Of a stretch of 64,000 nucleotides of DNA, positions 51,246 through 62,676 are shown in pieces. The DNA lies in assembly GCF_030272615.1 (NCBI RefSeq), contig NC_081406.1, positions 167,631,521 through 167,695,520 of the forward strand. The letters run 5' to 3'. The first letter of the stretch is position 1, and the number at the start of each line of letters is the position of its first letter. Below the pieces are notes generated by a model that was not told the DNA's origin, ran no database searches, and saw only the letters and a program-made list of their open reading frames with translations. This DNA is from Cryptomeria japonica. Lineage: Eukaryota > Streptophyta > Pinopsida > Cupressales > Cupressaceae. The position numbers and the translations under genes are program-made.

Positions 51246-51950
51246 TTATTTAAAGATATGATATATTGAATGAGGTATTTTAATATGACATGTTAAATGC
51301 TCTACTATAAGTGAGATTAAAAACATGTATAAGATGATGAATGTTAAAAATTCTTTAGAAAGAGAGAAGTTTATAGGAGAGGAATAGGCCACTAAGTCAT
51401 ACTTTTCTTGCACACAAGAAATAGTAGGAGAGGGATAAGTGTAATTAATTAGAGCCTTATTCCTAGAAGAAGGGATTTTAGAACAAGTAGAAGATAAAGT
51501 TTCATAAGTGGGATTAGAAATCTCTTGAGGAGATTCATAAAGAGATTTGTTCATTTCCAAGATTTCCTTATGAGGGGGATGAGTGTTGAAAGAAGTAGAA
51601 GCTGATTTAATTGTGGTGAGGTTATCATCACTACTAAATATATAATTCACATTGAGAGATGGTCTTTTAGATGCTTTGGTGGGCTTAGAGGGATCATATC
51701 CAAGTTCAAATGAAGCTTCATGTGTGTTATGTTCTAAAGGAACTTTAATTCCTTGTTCATTTGCACCACAACCATTGCCATCATCGCCACTCTTAGCTAA
51801 AATGTGAAAACTGAGACCATAAAGGGATGCAAAATTAGAAAGAGATGGTTGCACCTCATAGGTCTCATTGCTATATGAATTAGAGGAAGGATTTGAAGAA
51901 TTATTTGAATTAGAAGCAACCACAAAGTGGTTACTTAGTTGTATAGACAA
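51246..51950 (-). pseudogene. Post-protease segment of element J
   Basis: An open stretch of 234 codons on the minus strand, Ser/Asn-rich. It contains SLYGLSFHILAKSGDDGNG and EASFELGYDPSKPTKASKRP. The latter resembles the short conserved motif (L-G-Y-x-P) that follows protease in Athila/Tat polyproteins. The C-terminus (FLTFIILYMFLISLIVEHL) is hydrophobic but may be a chance frame. Between this and the protease is a stop-rich stretch (51951-52021). Confidence 0.5.
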
Positions 51951-52021
51951 AGGGGGTTTCTTTTAGGTTCCTTCTTAGATTTTTCCTTCTCAATCTTAGA
52001 TCCTTTCTGAGATACTCTATA

Positions 52022-52600
52022 CTATCCTATAAAAGTAGGAGTAAAGTCTAGAGATCCCCAATCATCATCTAAGAGCACTCCTTCAGGAGAAAAGATATCT
52101 TTGTGAGGAGATTCTGATTGAGTAGAAGAATTAGGAGTACTAAAAGGAACAAGATCATTAAAGGAAATAGATGTATTTGAAGAAGTAGAAGGATTGGGAG
52201 AAGAATGGGAAGTAGTTGAACAAGAAGATCTATATTTTAATGGTTCTTGAATATTGGTATTATCTAACAAGGTATATGTATTATTGTTGCAAATGAACTT
52301 GACTTGCCAATGCAAAGTTGAGGGGACAACTTGCATGCTATGAATCCACGATCTCCCTAATAGAAGGTTATATGTCAAATTACTAGGAATAACATGAATA
52401 GGTGTAGATATAGTAATAGGACCTACCTTAATGGGCAAGGTTATGACACCTAGACATTATTTAGCAACATTATCAAATCCTTGAATAGAGATAGAAGCAA
52501 GTTCGATGAGAGAATGGTCCACATTAATCTTATCTAATAAGTCCACACCATAAACATTAAGGCCAAACCCATTGTCTATAGGGGTTTGTCTTATAGCACT
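52022..52600 (-). pseudogene. Retropepsin-like protease of element J
   Basis: Minus strand. The catalytic loop reads IDNGFGLNV (about 52556-52582), in the place of the D-N-G-S-A motif of Athila/Tat proteases. VDLLDKINVDHS and ISIQGFDNVAK follow, then a stop, then LPIKVGPITISTPIHVI, YNLLLGRSWIHSMQVVPSTL and WQVKFI. The LLGRxWIHS...VPSTLH signature is typical of this Gypsy group. A Ser/Thr-rich tail follows to a stop at 52022. The in-frame stop and altered active-site flank make activity unlikely. Confidence 0.75.
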
Positions 52601-54530
52601 ATCGTTGATAATAACCACAATCATAAGAGGATAATATTGATGTTAGAATTCATGAGAAGGTAACTCATCTTGTGTGAATATAATTTGAGCTTTGGGTTTA
52701 TTTGTAGGATCAGTCAAAGAAGCCATGTTATTAGGTGTCACTGTAGGTGGGACATCTAAGTTTTTCAAAGCATCTTATAACATCCCATGATAAGAAAGTG
52801 AAGTTTGAACCAAATCCCAAATAGAAATGTTAGTAGTAGTAGCTTTAAGTTGTTCAATGAGATCATACTCCTTACTAAGAGTCTGTGATATACAAGGTCT
52901 TGTCGAAGACTAGGTTGAGAGGGAGGAAGTGAAATTGGGGTAACTGGAAGAGGATTAGGCTATCTATTATTTCTTGTATTGTAGGTATGAGAAACCGTAT
53001 GATAACTCTCTCTAGTGATTTTATTAGCATACTCATAAGGGCTCTTAGTAGGATAACCTCCTTGCATAGTAATAACAGGTTTCTTAGGAGTGCAAAAAGA
53101 ATCATTAGCATAACCACCTTGACCCACTAAGATAGGCTTATGCTGAGAACTTTGAGAAGGACAAGAACCTTGAACTGTGAGGAGGGGTTTATTAGGTGTT
53201 TCATTCATATGTATCAAATTGATTGAAGATGGATTAGGAATATCAAAGGTGTCCTTATGAATTTTAGAAGAGGAATGGACAAGATTGTTGGAAGAATTGT
53301 TGATAGTCTCTTATTGCACTAAAATGTTATCATAGATAAGATCAATTTTAGGAGGTCGACTAGGAATAGGAATTGATGTTTTAGAAGGAAGAGAATTAGT
53401 AGGAAAGGTCATATCATCCTTTATCATCAAAGGATCTACATGGGGAATAAACTCTCTAGAAGAAGGATCAATGTTACTCTCTAAAGTTTAACCTTTGAGA
53501 GTGAGATCTTTGAGAGAAATGTTAACTAAGGTATCCTTATGAGTAGAACCTAGTTGGGGAGAAGGGGATGCCATACCTTTAGAGGAAAAATGATTGAGAT
53601 TCATGGAAGGTGAGATACTATCAAGAGAGTTATCAATCATATTTTCATCCTTTTTGGCTAGGCTTCTCTCATGGGGTAGAGAATAATCAATAGTTTCTTC
53701 TAATGGTTCATCCCAGATAGTGAGGTCATTGAAAGAAGTATCAGAAATATCTTGCACAAAGATGTCCTTATTGTTATTTCCAATTTTGGGAGAAGGGATA
53801 ATATTGTTCATTAATTCTTCATCCTTAGGAGGGAGAGCATCAATACATGTGTTTAAATTATCCTCTTGCCTCAAAATGTGTTCAATAGGATCTTTAGGGG
53901 AGAGAGAATTAAGGAAATTGATTATGATTTCATCTTCTTTCTCTAAGGAATCTTTGTGGGTAAGAGAAGCTTTGGGTCAAAGAGAAGCATTTCTCATTAA
54001 TACATCATCTTTAGTGGGAGTTTTGTTGAAGTCAAAAGAGGAAATTCCATAAATAGGAAAAGTAGGGACAATACCATCTTCTTGCTCAAAATTACCTTCA
54101 TGAGGGGAGTATTCTTTAGGAGAGAGATGAACATCATTTTTCAAAGATTCATGCTTAGAAAGGAGATCTTTGAAAGAACTGCTCATAGCCTCTTGTTGCA
54201 CTAACATGCCCCCATTGGTAAGACCAAATTTAGGAGAAGATAAGTCAATATCCATCAATACCTTTTCACTTAGAGAGACATCATGTAAGGAAGGTAAAGT
54301 AACATTAAGAAAGGTGTTTATTATATCATCCTCTTCCTCTAAGATAGCTAGATGGGAAGGGCACATTTTAGGAGAATTGTCAAGATCACTCTTCAAATAT
54401 TCATCCTTAGAGAATGGGAGAGTTTTGAAGGGGTTGGTAACAACTCTTTTAGGCACTAAAATTTTGTCATATATAGGAGGATATTATTTAAGAGATGGAA
54501 AAATTGAAGCAAGGGAAGCTAACCCATTAT
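52601..54530 (-). pseudogene. N-terminal polyprotein region of element J, low-complexity and acidic
   Basis: Open minus-strand stretches at 54456-53977, 53874-53488 and 53217-52960 belong to one broken frame. The first two are acidic, Ser- and Lys-rich, with degenerate repeats built on SPK/SFKDL and EED motifs. The third has three copies of a K-P-x-x-T/G-x-Q-G-G/S unit (KPLLTVQGS, KPILVGQGG, KPVITMQGG), then SPYEYANKITRESYHTVSHTY. A conserved pre-protease part with IEQLKATTT- and SYHGMLYDAL-like sequence follows in shifting frames. No gag capsid domain or zinc knuckle is visible. Function unknown. Confidence 0.5.
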
Positions 54531-54893
54531 CACATTTATGAAACAAATGCATCATGGCAACAATTTTCCTCTTTCAAATGATAGCATATAAAAAATAAAA
54601 GGAAATGTTCAATTTTAACCAACGCAAGCACTCTAAATTTTGATTTATAAAATGATATTTATGAGTGAAATGTGTTCCTAAATCAGATATGAAATTAATG
54701 ATCCAAATTAAGCTATCCACAATTCAATTTTGAATTGAAAGATTTGGGTTTAAAATTAAAATCTAATTTTTTAAAATTTGCAAGGAATTGAAACTTGTAA
54801 ATGTAAATTTGAATTTGAAATAGAAAAAAAAATTAGATCTGAAAACATAAATTATAATTAAAAAATATTGGATTCTCGTCGGGTTCTCCAAAA
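54531..54893 (-). other. 5' leader of element J with candidate primer-binding site
   Basis: AT-rich untranslated leader. On the minus strand, directly after the LTR and a TTT spacer, TGGAGAACCCGACGAGAATC (54871-54890) begins with TGG as a tRNA-complementary site should. I could not assign the tRNA. Confidence 0.55.
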
Positions 54894-56550
54894 TGTGGAG
54901 GGGAAAAAGCGAGATCGGGTGACTAGGACCTAATCCCACTTTAGCCAACACATTGGGAATACGAAAGAGCCTAGAGAGATAGATCACTTTGGATACTTAT
55001 TGTGAGAAAGAGAGAGAGACAAGTATTATCTCTTAGGGTTTCTATTCCTCTTGTTGTATGCGATAAGAAAAATAGGGTTTGATTAATTAACTAGACTAGG
55101 AGATAAACAATTAAGCACATATGAACTGAAATTGCACAAGATTGCAGATCTAGAATGGAGATACCAAAAGCAGAGAAGGGGGAGGAATTTGGATGTGTAT
55201 CTAATGCTAGAAAGTGGACCAAATTGACTAGGACTAGGGTGCCACACCCTTGTCGCTGAGAATCTGACAGAAAGTTGCAACTGAAGGGCTAAAATTTTGA
55301 GATCCTAAGCCTGCACCCTATCAAAAATCACTAAATTTGAGGGGGACCATGGAACAATGCCCCTATCCTGGGTAGGAATAGGGTGCCACACCCCTGTCCC
55401 TAATGGATTTGGGCCAGTTTGAGACTTTTGGGTAGTTTTGGTGCCTTCTGTTGACTTAGGAAGCCTTCTGGGTACCTGTTTCTACACTTGCAACTAAAAA
55501 AGAGGGTTTTGGGTGGCTATGTAGGGTTATGCCTCAGTCAAACCCCTATGTTGGTGATTTCCACCTTCAAAAATAGATGATTTGTATAGTAAAATGGTGT
55601 GTGCAAGACCCTAAAATGAATACAAACAATCTAGAGCAACCTTAAAGAGTAAACCCTAAATGCTTGTAATTGACAAAGTACATGCTCTAAATAAATGATG
55701 AAAAGTGATCTAAATCATGAGTCCAAATTGATGTAATGAAGCTCATGAAAAGACATGAAATAATACCCAACCCCTAAGGGAGGGGTACAAGCCAATCGTC
55801 AGTCGATGATCTCCTATTATTCTTCAGTGTCTTCAAGGCTCCTAATTGATGATGAATACTTGATAAATACTTGATAAATGCTTTATGAATGTTATTGAAT
55901 CTTGTTGAATGTTGTTGAAGACTCCACATAATCTTCTCTTTCACTACATAAAAGCTTCCTTGTGCTTTCTCCAAAAGCTTTTTCCTAGATTCGATTAGAT
56001 GCCTTCAAATGAAGAAAGAGAGTTCTTATGTATGAAACCCTATATCTTAATTTTTTCTTTAGACTGACCTAGGATTTGAATTTCCCACCAATATTTTGGG
56101 GTTAAGCATTATAATATCATAAAATTATTCTCCCAAAATTTTAGGAAAAAAGTCGAGGACCATGTGCACTTTGCACATGGTCCGACCAACTTTTCACCAA
56201 ATTTTTAGGGTCGTTAGATATGATGATATTAGAGCAAACCCCAAAGTTACAGCTGATTTCAATGTGTTTTGATATGCAAAATTAGGCCTTGAAGCTCGAA
56301 ATAGGATATAATTAGGGTTTATGATTTAATGATTTATTGGAGGAATAAAATTAAAAGGGGCACACTTAGGGTAAAGGGCCCAATTTTATGATGTAGGAAG
56401 TGATGAAATATGAATTTATATTTAATTAAATTAATTAATTAAATGCTTGAAGTGAAATTATAATCCAAGATGAAAACACACTAAGGTGGGTGCTAAACCA
56501 AGAATGAAATTGTGCCACACGAACAAGGGTGTACAATTTACGATGCTACA
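54894..56550 (-). repeat. 5' LTR of element J
   Basis: 1,657 bp, colinear with the 3' LTR but missing about 1 kb after position 56415. It carries a perfect 12-bp stem with a 3-base loop, GGACCATGTGCA/TGCACATGGTCC (56157-56183). Confidence 0.85.
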
Positions 56551-57000
56551 GATGCCATAATAAATTTTGAGGGTTTCAACAAATGGTAAATATCTTGATA
56601 ACTTGTTGGATGATGAAATTCTCTTCGGATGTAGATGCTCACACAAATCATCTTAGGACTCTTGAATGCCTTAGAAATTTCTCTTCAAAATACTTGATCG
56701 CTATGTGAAGAAATGATTTAACTTTTCCCTTTTTATCACCATTGACCCTAATTTTCAACTGTCATGACCGAATCACAAAATCTTCATATGGGTTCCAATA
56801 AACACTTGAATTCACTTAAGTATCCATCCACAATCAAAATTCTTTGACTACAGACCTAATCTGAGGTGTTTGCATGATCTTCAATGATTTTCCTACCCCT
56901 AAGGCAAAGTGAATTAGTTATCAATTGAAGTTTCTGCTTCCGGTGTAGGACCTGATTGATCTACTAGTTGATCTGTCAGTTATGTCCCTGATTTTAAAAC
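56551..57000 (-). pseudogene. Extra ORF of element I, N-terminal segment
   Basis: Between gag and the J insertion a minus-strand frame with several stops reads VNSSVYWNPYEDFVIRS and KVKSFLHIAIKYFEEKFLRHSRVL, then EENFIIQQVIKIFTI. It continues into the central segment at 47540 once J is removed. This shows that gag is followed directly by the extra ORF, with no pol between. Weakly supported because of the stops. Confidence 0.4.
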
Positions 57001-57980
57001 TCATCTTCTCTCATGATATTTTTTCATATCTTCAACCTTTGTCTTTCCTTTCTCATCTAAATTTCCATCAGCTACCAGTGGATTCTTACTCTTGCAGTAC
57101 TTAGTAATATATCCAATCCCTTTGCATGCATAACAAACAATATTGTTCTTTTGAATTGCTTTGTTGAACCCTTGTTTTCCTTGATTTCCTTTGGTTCTGC
57201 ATTGGTTAGCCATATGTCCAAATCTACTGCAAGCATGACATCTGACATTTCCAAGAACGATGAATGATGCATTGATATGATTATTCCTATTTCTGCACTG
57301 ACTTGCTACATGACCATATTTATTGCAAACAAAGCATGTACCTTTTAAATTGTGAGCATTAGGTTGTCTTGCCAGTGATTTCTAGTTTCGGTTGTTCGCA
57401 TGATTCTGCTTCTGACCGGATGATTGATCTTGTTGTGCTATACGAAAGATTTCTCCTACTTCATATCCAAGAACTCTCTTTTTATGAACATCTTTGGCTT
57501 TTCAGCAATTCATCAAGTCTTGCAAAGATGGCTTTGAACTTGTTTTTATATTTATTTGCAATGGCCAAATCCTCTCTCATGATTATGATCTGTCTTTCAA
57601 GTTCCTGTTCATTATTCTTGGACTGAATCAATTCAAGTTTCAAGATACCATTATCATGTATCAGTCTATTGCATTCATTTGATTTGTCCTTCAATGCTTG
57701 AGCTAGGTTTTCTTCATTCTTCTTCTTGTCTTGAATCTCCTTGCACATCCTCATAGTTAGGGATTGCATTTCATTCTTCAAGGAAGTATTTTCCTGAGTG
57801 AGTTTCTGACATTGATCTTTCAAAGCATCTTCTTCATCACTACTTTAAATTTTTAGTTGATCATAGAGTTCCTTCCTCTTAGCTTGAGCATCTGATAGCT
57901 TTCCCTGTAATGAAATGATGTACTCTCTGGGTTGCCTTGGTTCATTCTTCAATTTGTTGTTTTTATCCTTTTCGTCATCA
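57001..57980 (-). pseudogene. gag: SIRE-type gag of element I (coiled coil, three zinc knuckles)
   Basis: Minus strand, with at least two stops. A long coiled coil (57950-57490) contains QGKLSDAQAKRKELYDQL and QCQKLTQENTSLKNEM and ends KFKAIFARLDELLKSQR, a motif usual in SIRE-type gag. Three CCHC-type knuckles follow: CFVCNKYGHVASQC (about 57340-57299), CHACSRFGHMANQC (about 57243-57202) and CYACKGIGYITKYC. In the last one the His has become Tyr, one C-to-T change. The N-terminal gag part is missing because the sequence passes straight into the truncated 5' LTR near 57980. The short frame 57369-57626 on the plus strand is a shadow. Confidence 0.75.
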
Positions 57981-58870
57981 AGATCAACCAAATGACAAAA
58001 TATGAATTTAAAGTGCATAAACAAATCAACAGACAAAGAAATACAATAACACCAATATTTTTACGTGGAAAACCTTGTAAAGGGAAAAACCATGGTGGGG
58101 TTGATACCCACAATATCTATATCCTTGATCAAGGTATACAAATATTACATAAGGGGGTATGCACATGCATATAGGCTCACCGCCTAGAGCTCATTGCTCA
58201 AATGGAAGTCTCATTGACTTTCACAACATTACATAATGATTGCAAACATAAATGAACTTAAATAGTGCATCTAACCATAGTAGATAAGTTCTGGTTTAAG
58301 CTCTGCGAACCTTCACTGAACCAATGTTACTAATACTCTATTTTGCTACTAGTTAGGACTGCGCATGTGTAACTATGCACAAATGCTAATACTTGCACAC
58401 CAATTCGCACACTATCAATCTCTGCCTTATTCACATCTCAAATCGCATCACCATAATAATGTAAATCCATCACTAAATGATCTCCCTTACATACCCTTGT
58501 ATTTTGTTCAACATTTCGGCCTCATAAAGAAAATATACCTATTGACTTCTAGATCACAAAGTATATTATGCATTATCCCGATGATCATAATTGATGTCGG
58601 CCTACACGCTACCTCTAATTCCATAAATGACTTTACCAGGACCCATAATATGTTAACGAGGTCCTAAATATAAGTTACCGGTACCAAGAGTAAGAGGTTA
58701 ACAAGAATAAACAATAATGTGTATACCGGTTGGCCCAATCTAAGAAAAGTGATAAAGCAATGTTTTCAGATGAAGAAATACCAACACCTAAAGATGAGTT
58801 GCCATCAATGACAACCCAAAATGCAATATACCTTAGAAGGTGACTACCAGATGAGTGTTAATTGCCAACA
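57981..58870 (-). repeat. 5' LTR of element I, truncated
   Basis: Matches 22842-23704 of the 3' LTR, starting at GATCAACCAAATGACA. The last ~110 bp of the LTR in transcript sense, the primer-binding site and the start of gag are gone, replaced by a direct junction to gag. It ends with CCAACA before the TSD CCACT. Confidence 0.85.
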
Positions 58871-59074
58871 CCACTTACGTTATATGATCTAAGTTTATAT
58901 TCATGAATATTCTATGTGTACTTTTAAAATGGTAAATGTTGTAATTGACACATATATGTTAGATGAACTTGGTTTCACATGACATTTTAGTAGATGGGTT
59001 TTAAAAAAATTATCTCTATTTGTGGTTAGATTATGTTTATATCTCTAGGGTATTTTAGCAAGCATTACATACAG

Positions 59075-59814
59075 TATGGATAGGATAATGAAGGAAAAGG
59101 CAAATTCAAAATGTTTAGTTATCATTGGGATTATTGTCTTTAAAAATTATGACATGAATATATGTGGGTAACTCTTGTTGTGTCACCCAACTTTTATTCA
59201 ATGTATTACTCAATTAGTGAGAGAAGTTTTATCCTTAACATGCCATGGTACTTTGGTCTACATGTTATTTTTAATATGAATCTACTCAAACTTTATTTAT
59301 TTCCTCTTTTAAAGCCAACACACCCTACACATATCAATACAATTATAAAAATTAAATCATTAACATGACCACAACTAGTACTCAACAACATTCATCTATA
59401 TTGCATGACCAACATCATGCACTATATTAATTAATTAAAATTGTATAATTTGGAGCAACTATATGGATAGTTTTTTATATTTGATGTAGCTATGTAGTTA
59501 CCATTTCTTCTCAAGAAGGGATGAATTTATGATCAAAATTATAAATTACAATTAGAATCTTATTTATTTTCTCAACTTATGCACTTACACTCAATGCACA
59601 CTAAGTAGCTAGAGGTAAACTCTTTTCAAGATAGTTCTATGAATGACCTGATACATAATCTTCTACACATTTTCATAATCTTCAGACATGTATACACATT
59701 CATTCACTTGGATAGATCCCTAAATTGGCACCACATATGTCTAACACTTGGCTATACATGCTCAACATGTTCTATAAACTACATAATTTCAACACCTATC
59801 ATACGTAAAGTTGG
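59075..59814. other. Unassigned flank between solo LTR H and element K
   Basis: AT-rich sequence with no gene, LTR end or repeat I can recognise. It is the right-hand continuation of the DNA into which H inserted (the left side is 6166-8184). Confidence 0.5.
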
Positions 59815-60245
59815 CATGTCCACAAGCTGTTAGGAAGAGAAAGGCCAATATATGTTTAGTGAGTCAATAGGATGGAGGATCGAGGAAGTGCAAGTTGCAA
59901 AAGAGTCTATTGTTACACCTTGAATCGGGTCTGTGGATGGAGTAGAATTGATCCATGAAAGGATTAAATACATTTTGTAATCTATACTGGGTGGAAATAA
60001 TAAAATTTGAGTTCTATTTTAATTATTTAAGATTTATTTCCTTGTGTCAATGAACTACCATAAGGTTCTTTATGTCTCTTGAATTATTCTTTTTCTCTAA
60101 TGTGACATACCAAATTGGTTCTTCTCGCACTATGTTGTAGTGTAATTGTAATTATATTTGTGTGGGAAACATGAACTTCCCGTCATTATTCTATCATCAT
60201 TTATCATTAGATTTCCTATCCTCTATTTTGTCAGTTAGGCTACCA
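59815..60245 (+). repeat. 5' LTR of element K, truncated
   Basis: About 430 bp matching the end of the LTR at 63023-63454, including CTTGAATCGGGTCTGTGGATGG (59932 on) and ACTTCCCGTCATTATT. Confidence 0.75.
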
Positions 60246-60250
60246 TTATT

Positions 60251-60262
60251 TGGTATCAAATC
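60251..60262 (+). other. Primer-binding site of element K
   Basis: TGGTATCAAATC, a decayed form of TGGTATCAGAGC (initiator Met tRNA). Confidence 0.65.
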
Positions 60263-60296
60263 CATAAGAGATTGGAAACTTGGGGGATTGGTTAGA

Positions 60297-61330
60297 ATGA
60301 TACCAAGAAGAATGCATAGAGGAGGTGCAAGAGGAGGAGGTGGTCAAAGAGGTCATGAAGAAGGGGTTTTGAGATGATACAAAACTTGGTAGCAAGGATG
60401 GATGCAATGGAGTGGGCAGAATGAAGAGGAATAGTAGTGGATGATGTTAGTGAAGTTGAAGAAGATGAAGAACCCTAGGCCTTTGATGATGTTCTCACAA
60501 AACTAGAAAGTATTGAATAAATATTATTGAAAGTAGTTGTTGGTGTTTGAGCCAAACCAAAAATAGAGGTTCCTATTTATTATAGAACTCTTAATGAAGA
60601 AGAACTCATTAATTGGATCAATGATCTTGACAAATGTTTTGATTATGAAGAATTTGTAAAAGAAAGGAAAGTTAAGTTTTCTTGTATGATACTCAAAGGT
60701 GATGTTGCTATGTGGTGGGATTATATTCAATAAAAAAGGAAAAGGAAGACTAAGGAGAAAATTACTTATTGGGATCAAATGGTTGTGAAGTTGAAGGCTA
60801 AGCTCATTTTGGGAGACTATCAAAATAAACTTTTTAAGATATTGTCAAACATTAAACAAAAATATATGACGATATAAGATTATACCGAAGAGTTTTACAA
60901 GTTGGTGATCCAGTCAAGACATAGTGAAGAGGACATGGAGAAAGTAGCAAGGTATTTGAATAGGTCAAAGTATTATTTGCAAGAAGAGTTGAGTCTCATG
61001 TCCCCAAGATCTTTTGAAGAAGCCTATTAGTTTCCCATTAAGGTAGAGGAGAAAATTATAATAAATCAAAGTTGACAAGACAAAGGTAGAGGACAATATG
61101 CTAATTGTGAACAATATCAATATCAAGATGAGGGAACCAATAGTTTATTTGGACTAGACAACCAGGAAAGGAAATGTTATCAAAATAAGGGAGGACAATC
61201 ATTGGGAAGGTGTGGTTATCAAGGAAGAGGAAGAGGTTTATTGGGTAAATATTTTAAGTGCAACCAATATTGTAGTCACAAAAAGTTGTGTGTCTTGAGT
61301 TTCTACAAGAAGAAAGTATAAGACTCGTAA
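60297..61330 (+). pseudogene. gag: Gypsy gag of element K
   Basis: ATG at 60297 followed by MIPRRMHRGGARGGGGQRGHEEG, an Arg/Gly-rich start like that of C. The capsid part reads IEVPIYYRTLNEEELINWI, DLDKCFDYEEF, FSCMILKGDVAMWWDYI and YTEEFYKLVIQSRHSEED, with five or more stops. A degenerate zinc knuckle (KCNQYCSHKKLC, about 61258) has lost the normal spacing. The capsid resembles chromovirus gag with its C-F-D-Y-E-E and LKGxAxxWWD motifs. Non-functional. Confidence 0.7.
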
Positions 61331-61514
61331 GAAGAAATTAGATTGCACAAGCAAATCAAGAAAGTGTGGGATCACCTTGTCATCATACTGAAGAAACTAA
61401 GTCATGAGAGTCTTTTCTGTTAAAAAGAGTATTATTGAAGCCACCAAAGAAGAGCCAAGAACCAACACAAAGAGAACATTATTCAAGAAAAAATGCAAGG
61501 CTAAAGGTAAGTGA

Positions 61515-61870
61515 TACAAACTGATTATTGATAGTGGCAGTACTGATAATCTAGTGGCTATGAAAATAGTGGATACACTAGGTCTTAAGAGAATTAAGCA
61601 TTCTACACCTTACAAAGTTTCTTGGTTATAAAAACAAAATTAGTTATTGGTAGATGAGAAAGATTTGGTTAAATTTCAAATATGAAGCTATAAAGACAAT
61701 GTTTTGTGCGATATCATGCCTATGGATGTGTGTTACATGTCACTTGGTAGACTTTAGTAATTTGACTAGAGTGTAATGCATGATTTTAGAAATAATACTT
61801 TAACTATTAAGGAGGACGGAACTAAACATACCTTGTTTCCTTTACAAGAGTTGAAAAGGACAACCATAAT
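61515..61870 (+). pseudogene. Gypsy protease of element K
   Basis: LIIDSGSTDNLVAMKIVDTL at about 61519-61578 keeps the DSG catalytic motif. PYKVSWL, VLCDIMPMDVCYMSLGRL and TLFPLQELK follow, the standard order for a Gypsy protease of this type. Several stops interrupt it, some at Gln sites. After this no RT motif can be read. Confidence 0.75.
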
Positions 61871-62676
61871 GGTAGTTTTAAGGTGATGCTAATAAGTGGG
61901 AAATATTTTGTAGATGGTGCAGAGAGAGAAAAAGTTGCAACTGCAACCAAGAAGGCATTTCTTTATTTTTTTGAATGTGGCAAGGATGTAAACATTGTTG
62001 GTTTTCATGTAGGACAACCAATAGAAGAAGATGATAACTAGATTATAGAAGATAAGAAAGAAGGACATGTTGGGGAAGTGGTAAATATTGGTCCTAGTCT
62101 TCATGGACAAAGTGTAGAGACAACAAAAAAAAATATGAATGATGATCTATTACTTTGAATTGCAGTCGTTCAGGAAGAATGACTTGTATTGACAAGAAGT
62201 GGGACAAAAATTGCAAAAAATAATGAATAGGTAACATTTCAATCTTCAAAATGTTTTGATACGGTTGAATTTTCTCTACATGGATGCGTATTAATAATAG
62301 AAGGTTATGGGGAAGCTAAGAAACATAGTGCAGTCCTAGAGACAAGAAACATTTCAAACACCATGGATGCTTTCTTAGATTTTATTCATAATGATTATGG
62401 ACTTGATTCTTGTAACATGGGAAAAAAATGGGGAAGGTGCAATGATGTGAAGCTCCATGTAAAAGAGCTAAATTTTGGATATAGAATACAAGGGGGAGTA
62501 CTTGGAAGAAATGGAGGCACTATTTTTCTCACATGTTGGAAGGAAAGAATGGAGTAGATTGATAAGCTTGTTGATCCCAAACATTGGAAGTATGATATAA
62601 GTTGATGCTATCTTGGAACGGTAGTTTTACTACCCAACTTATTTATGCTCACAAACATCTCACTTGGGGAGCTTGA
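61871..62676 (+). other. 3' internal remnant of element K
   Basis: About 800 bp with short unconnected frames (for example 62363-62557) and no recognisable domain. ACTTGGGGAGCTTGA (62662-62676) is a weak candidate polypurine tract before the 3' LTR. Confidence 0.45.

Larger units (their letters stand above)
47541..56550 (-). mobile_element. Element J: Gypsy-type element with protease but no RT (non-autonomous)
   Basis: 9,010 bp. LTRs are 47541-50199 (3') and 54894-56550 (5'). On the minus strand a tract AAAGTGGGGGTTAAA precedes the 3' LTR (50200-50214), and TGGAGAACCCGACGAGAATC follows the 5' LTR, so it lies on the minus strand. The inner 4.7 kb encodes a long low-complexity protein, a conserved pre-protease part and a retropepsin-like domain of the Athila/Tat type. 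I find no RT, RNase H or integrase. Flanks are AATGC (47536-47540) and GATGC (56551-56555), a 4-of-5 TSD. It sits inside the extra ORF of element I. Confidence 0.8.
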
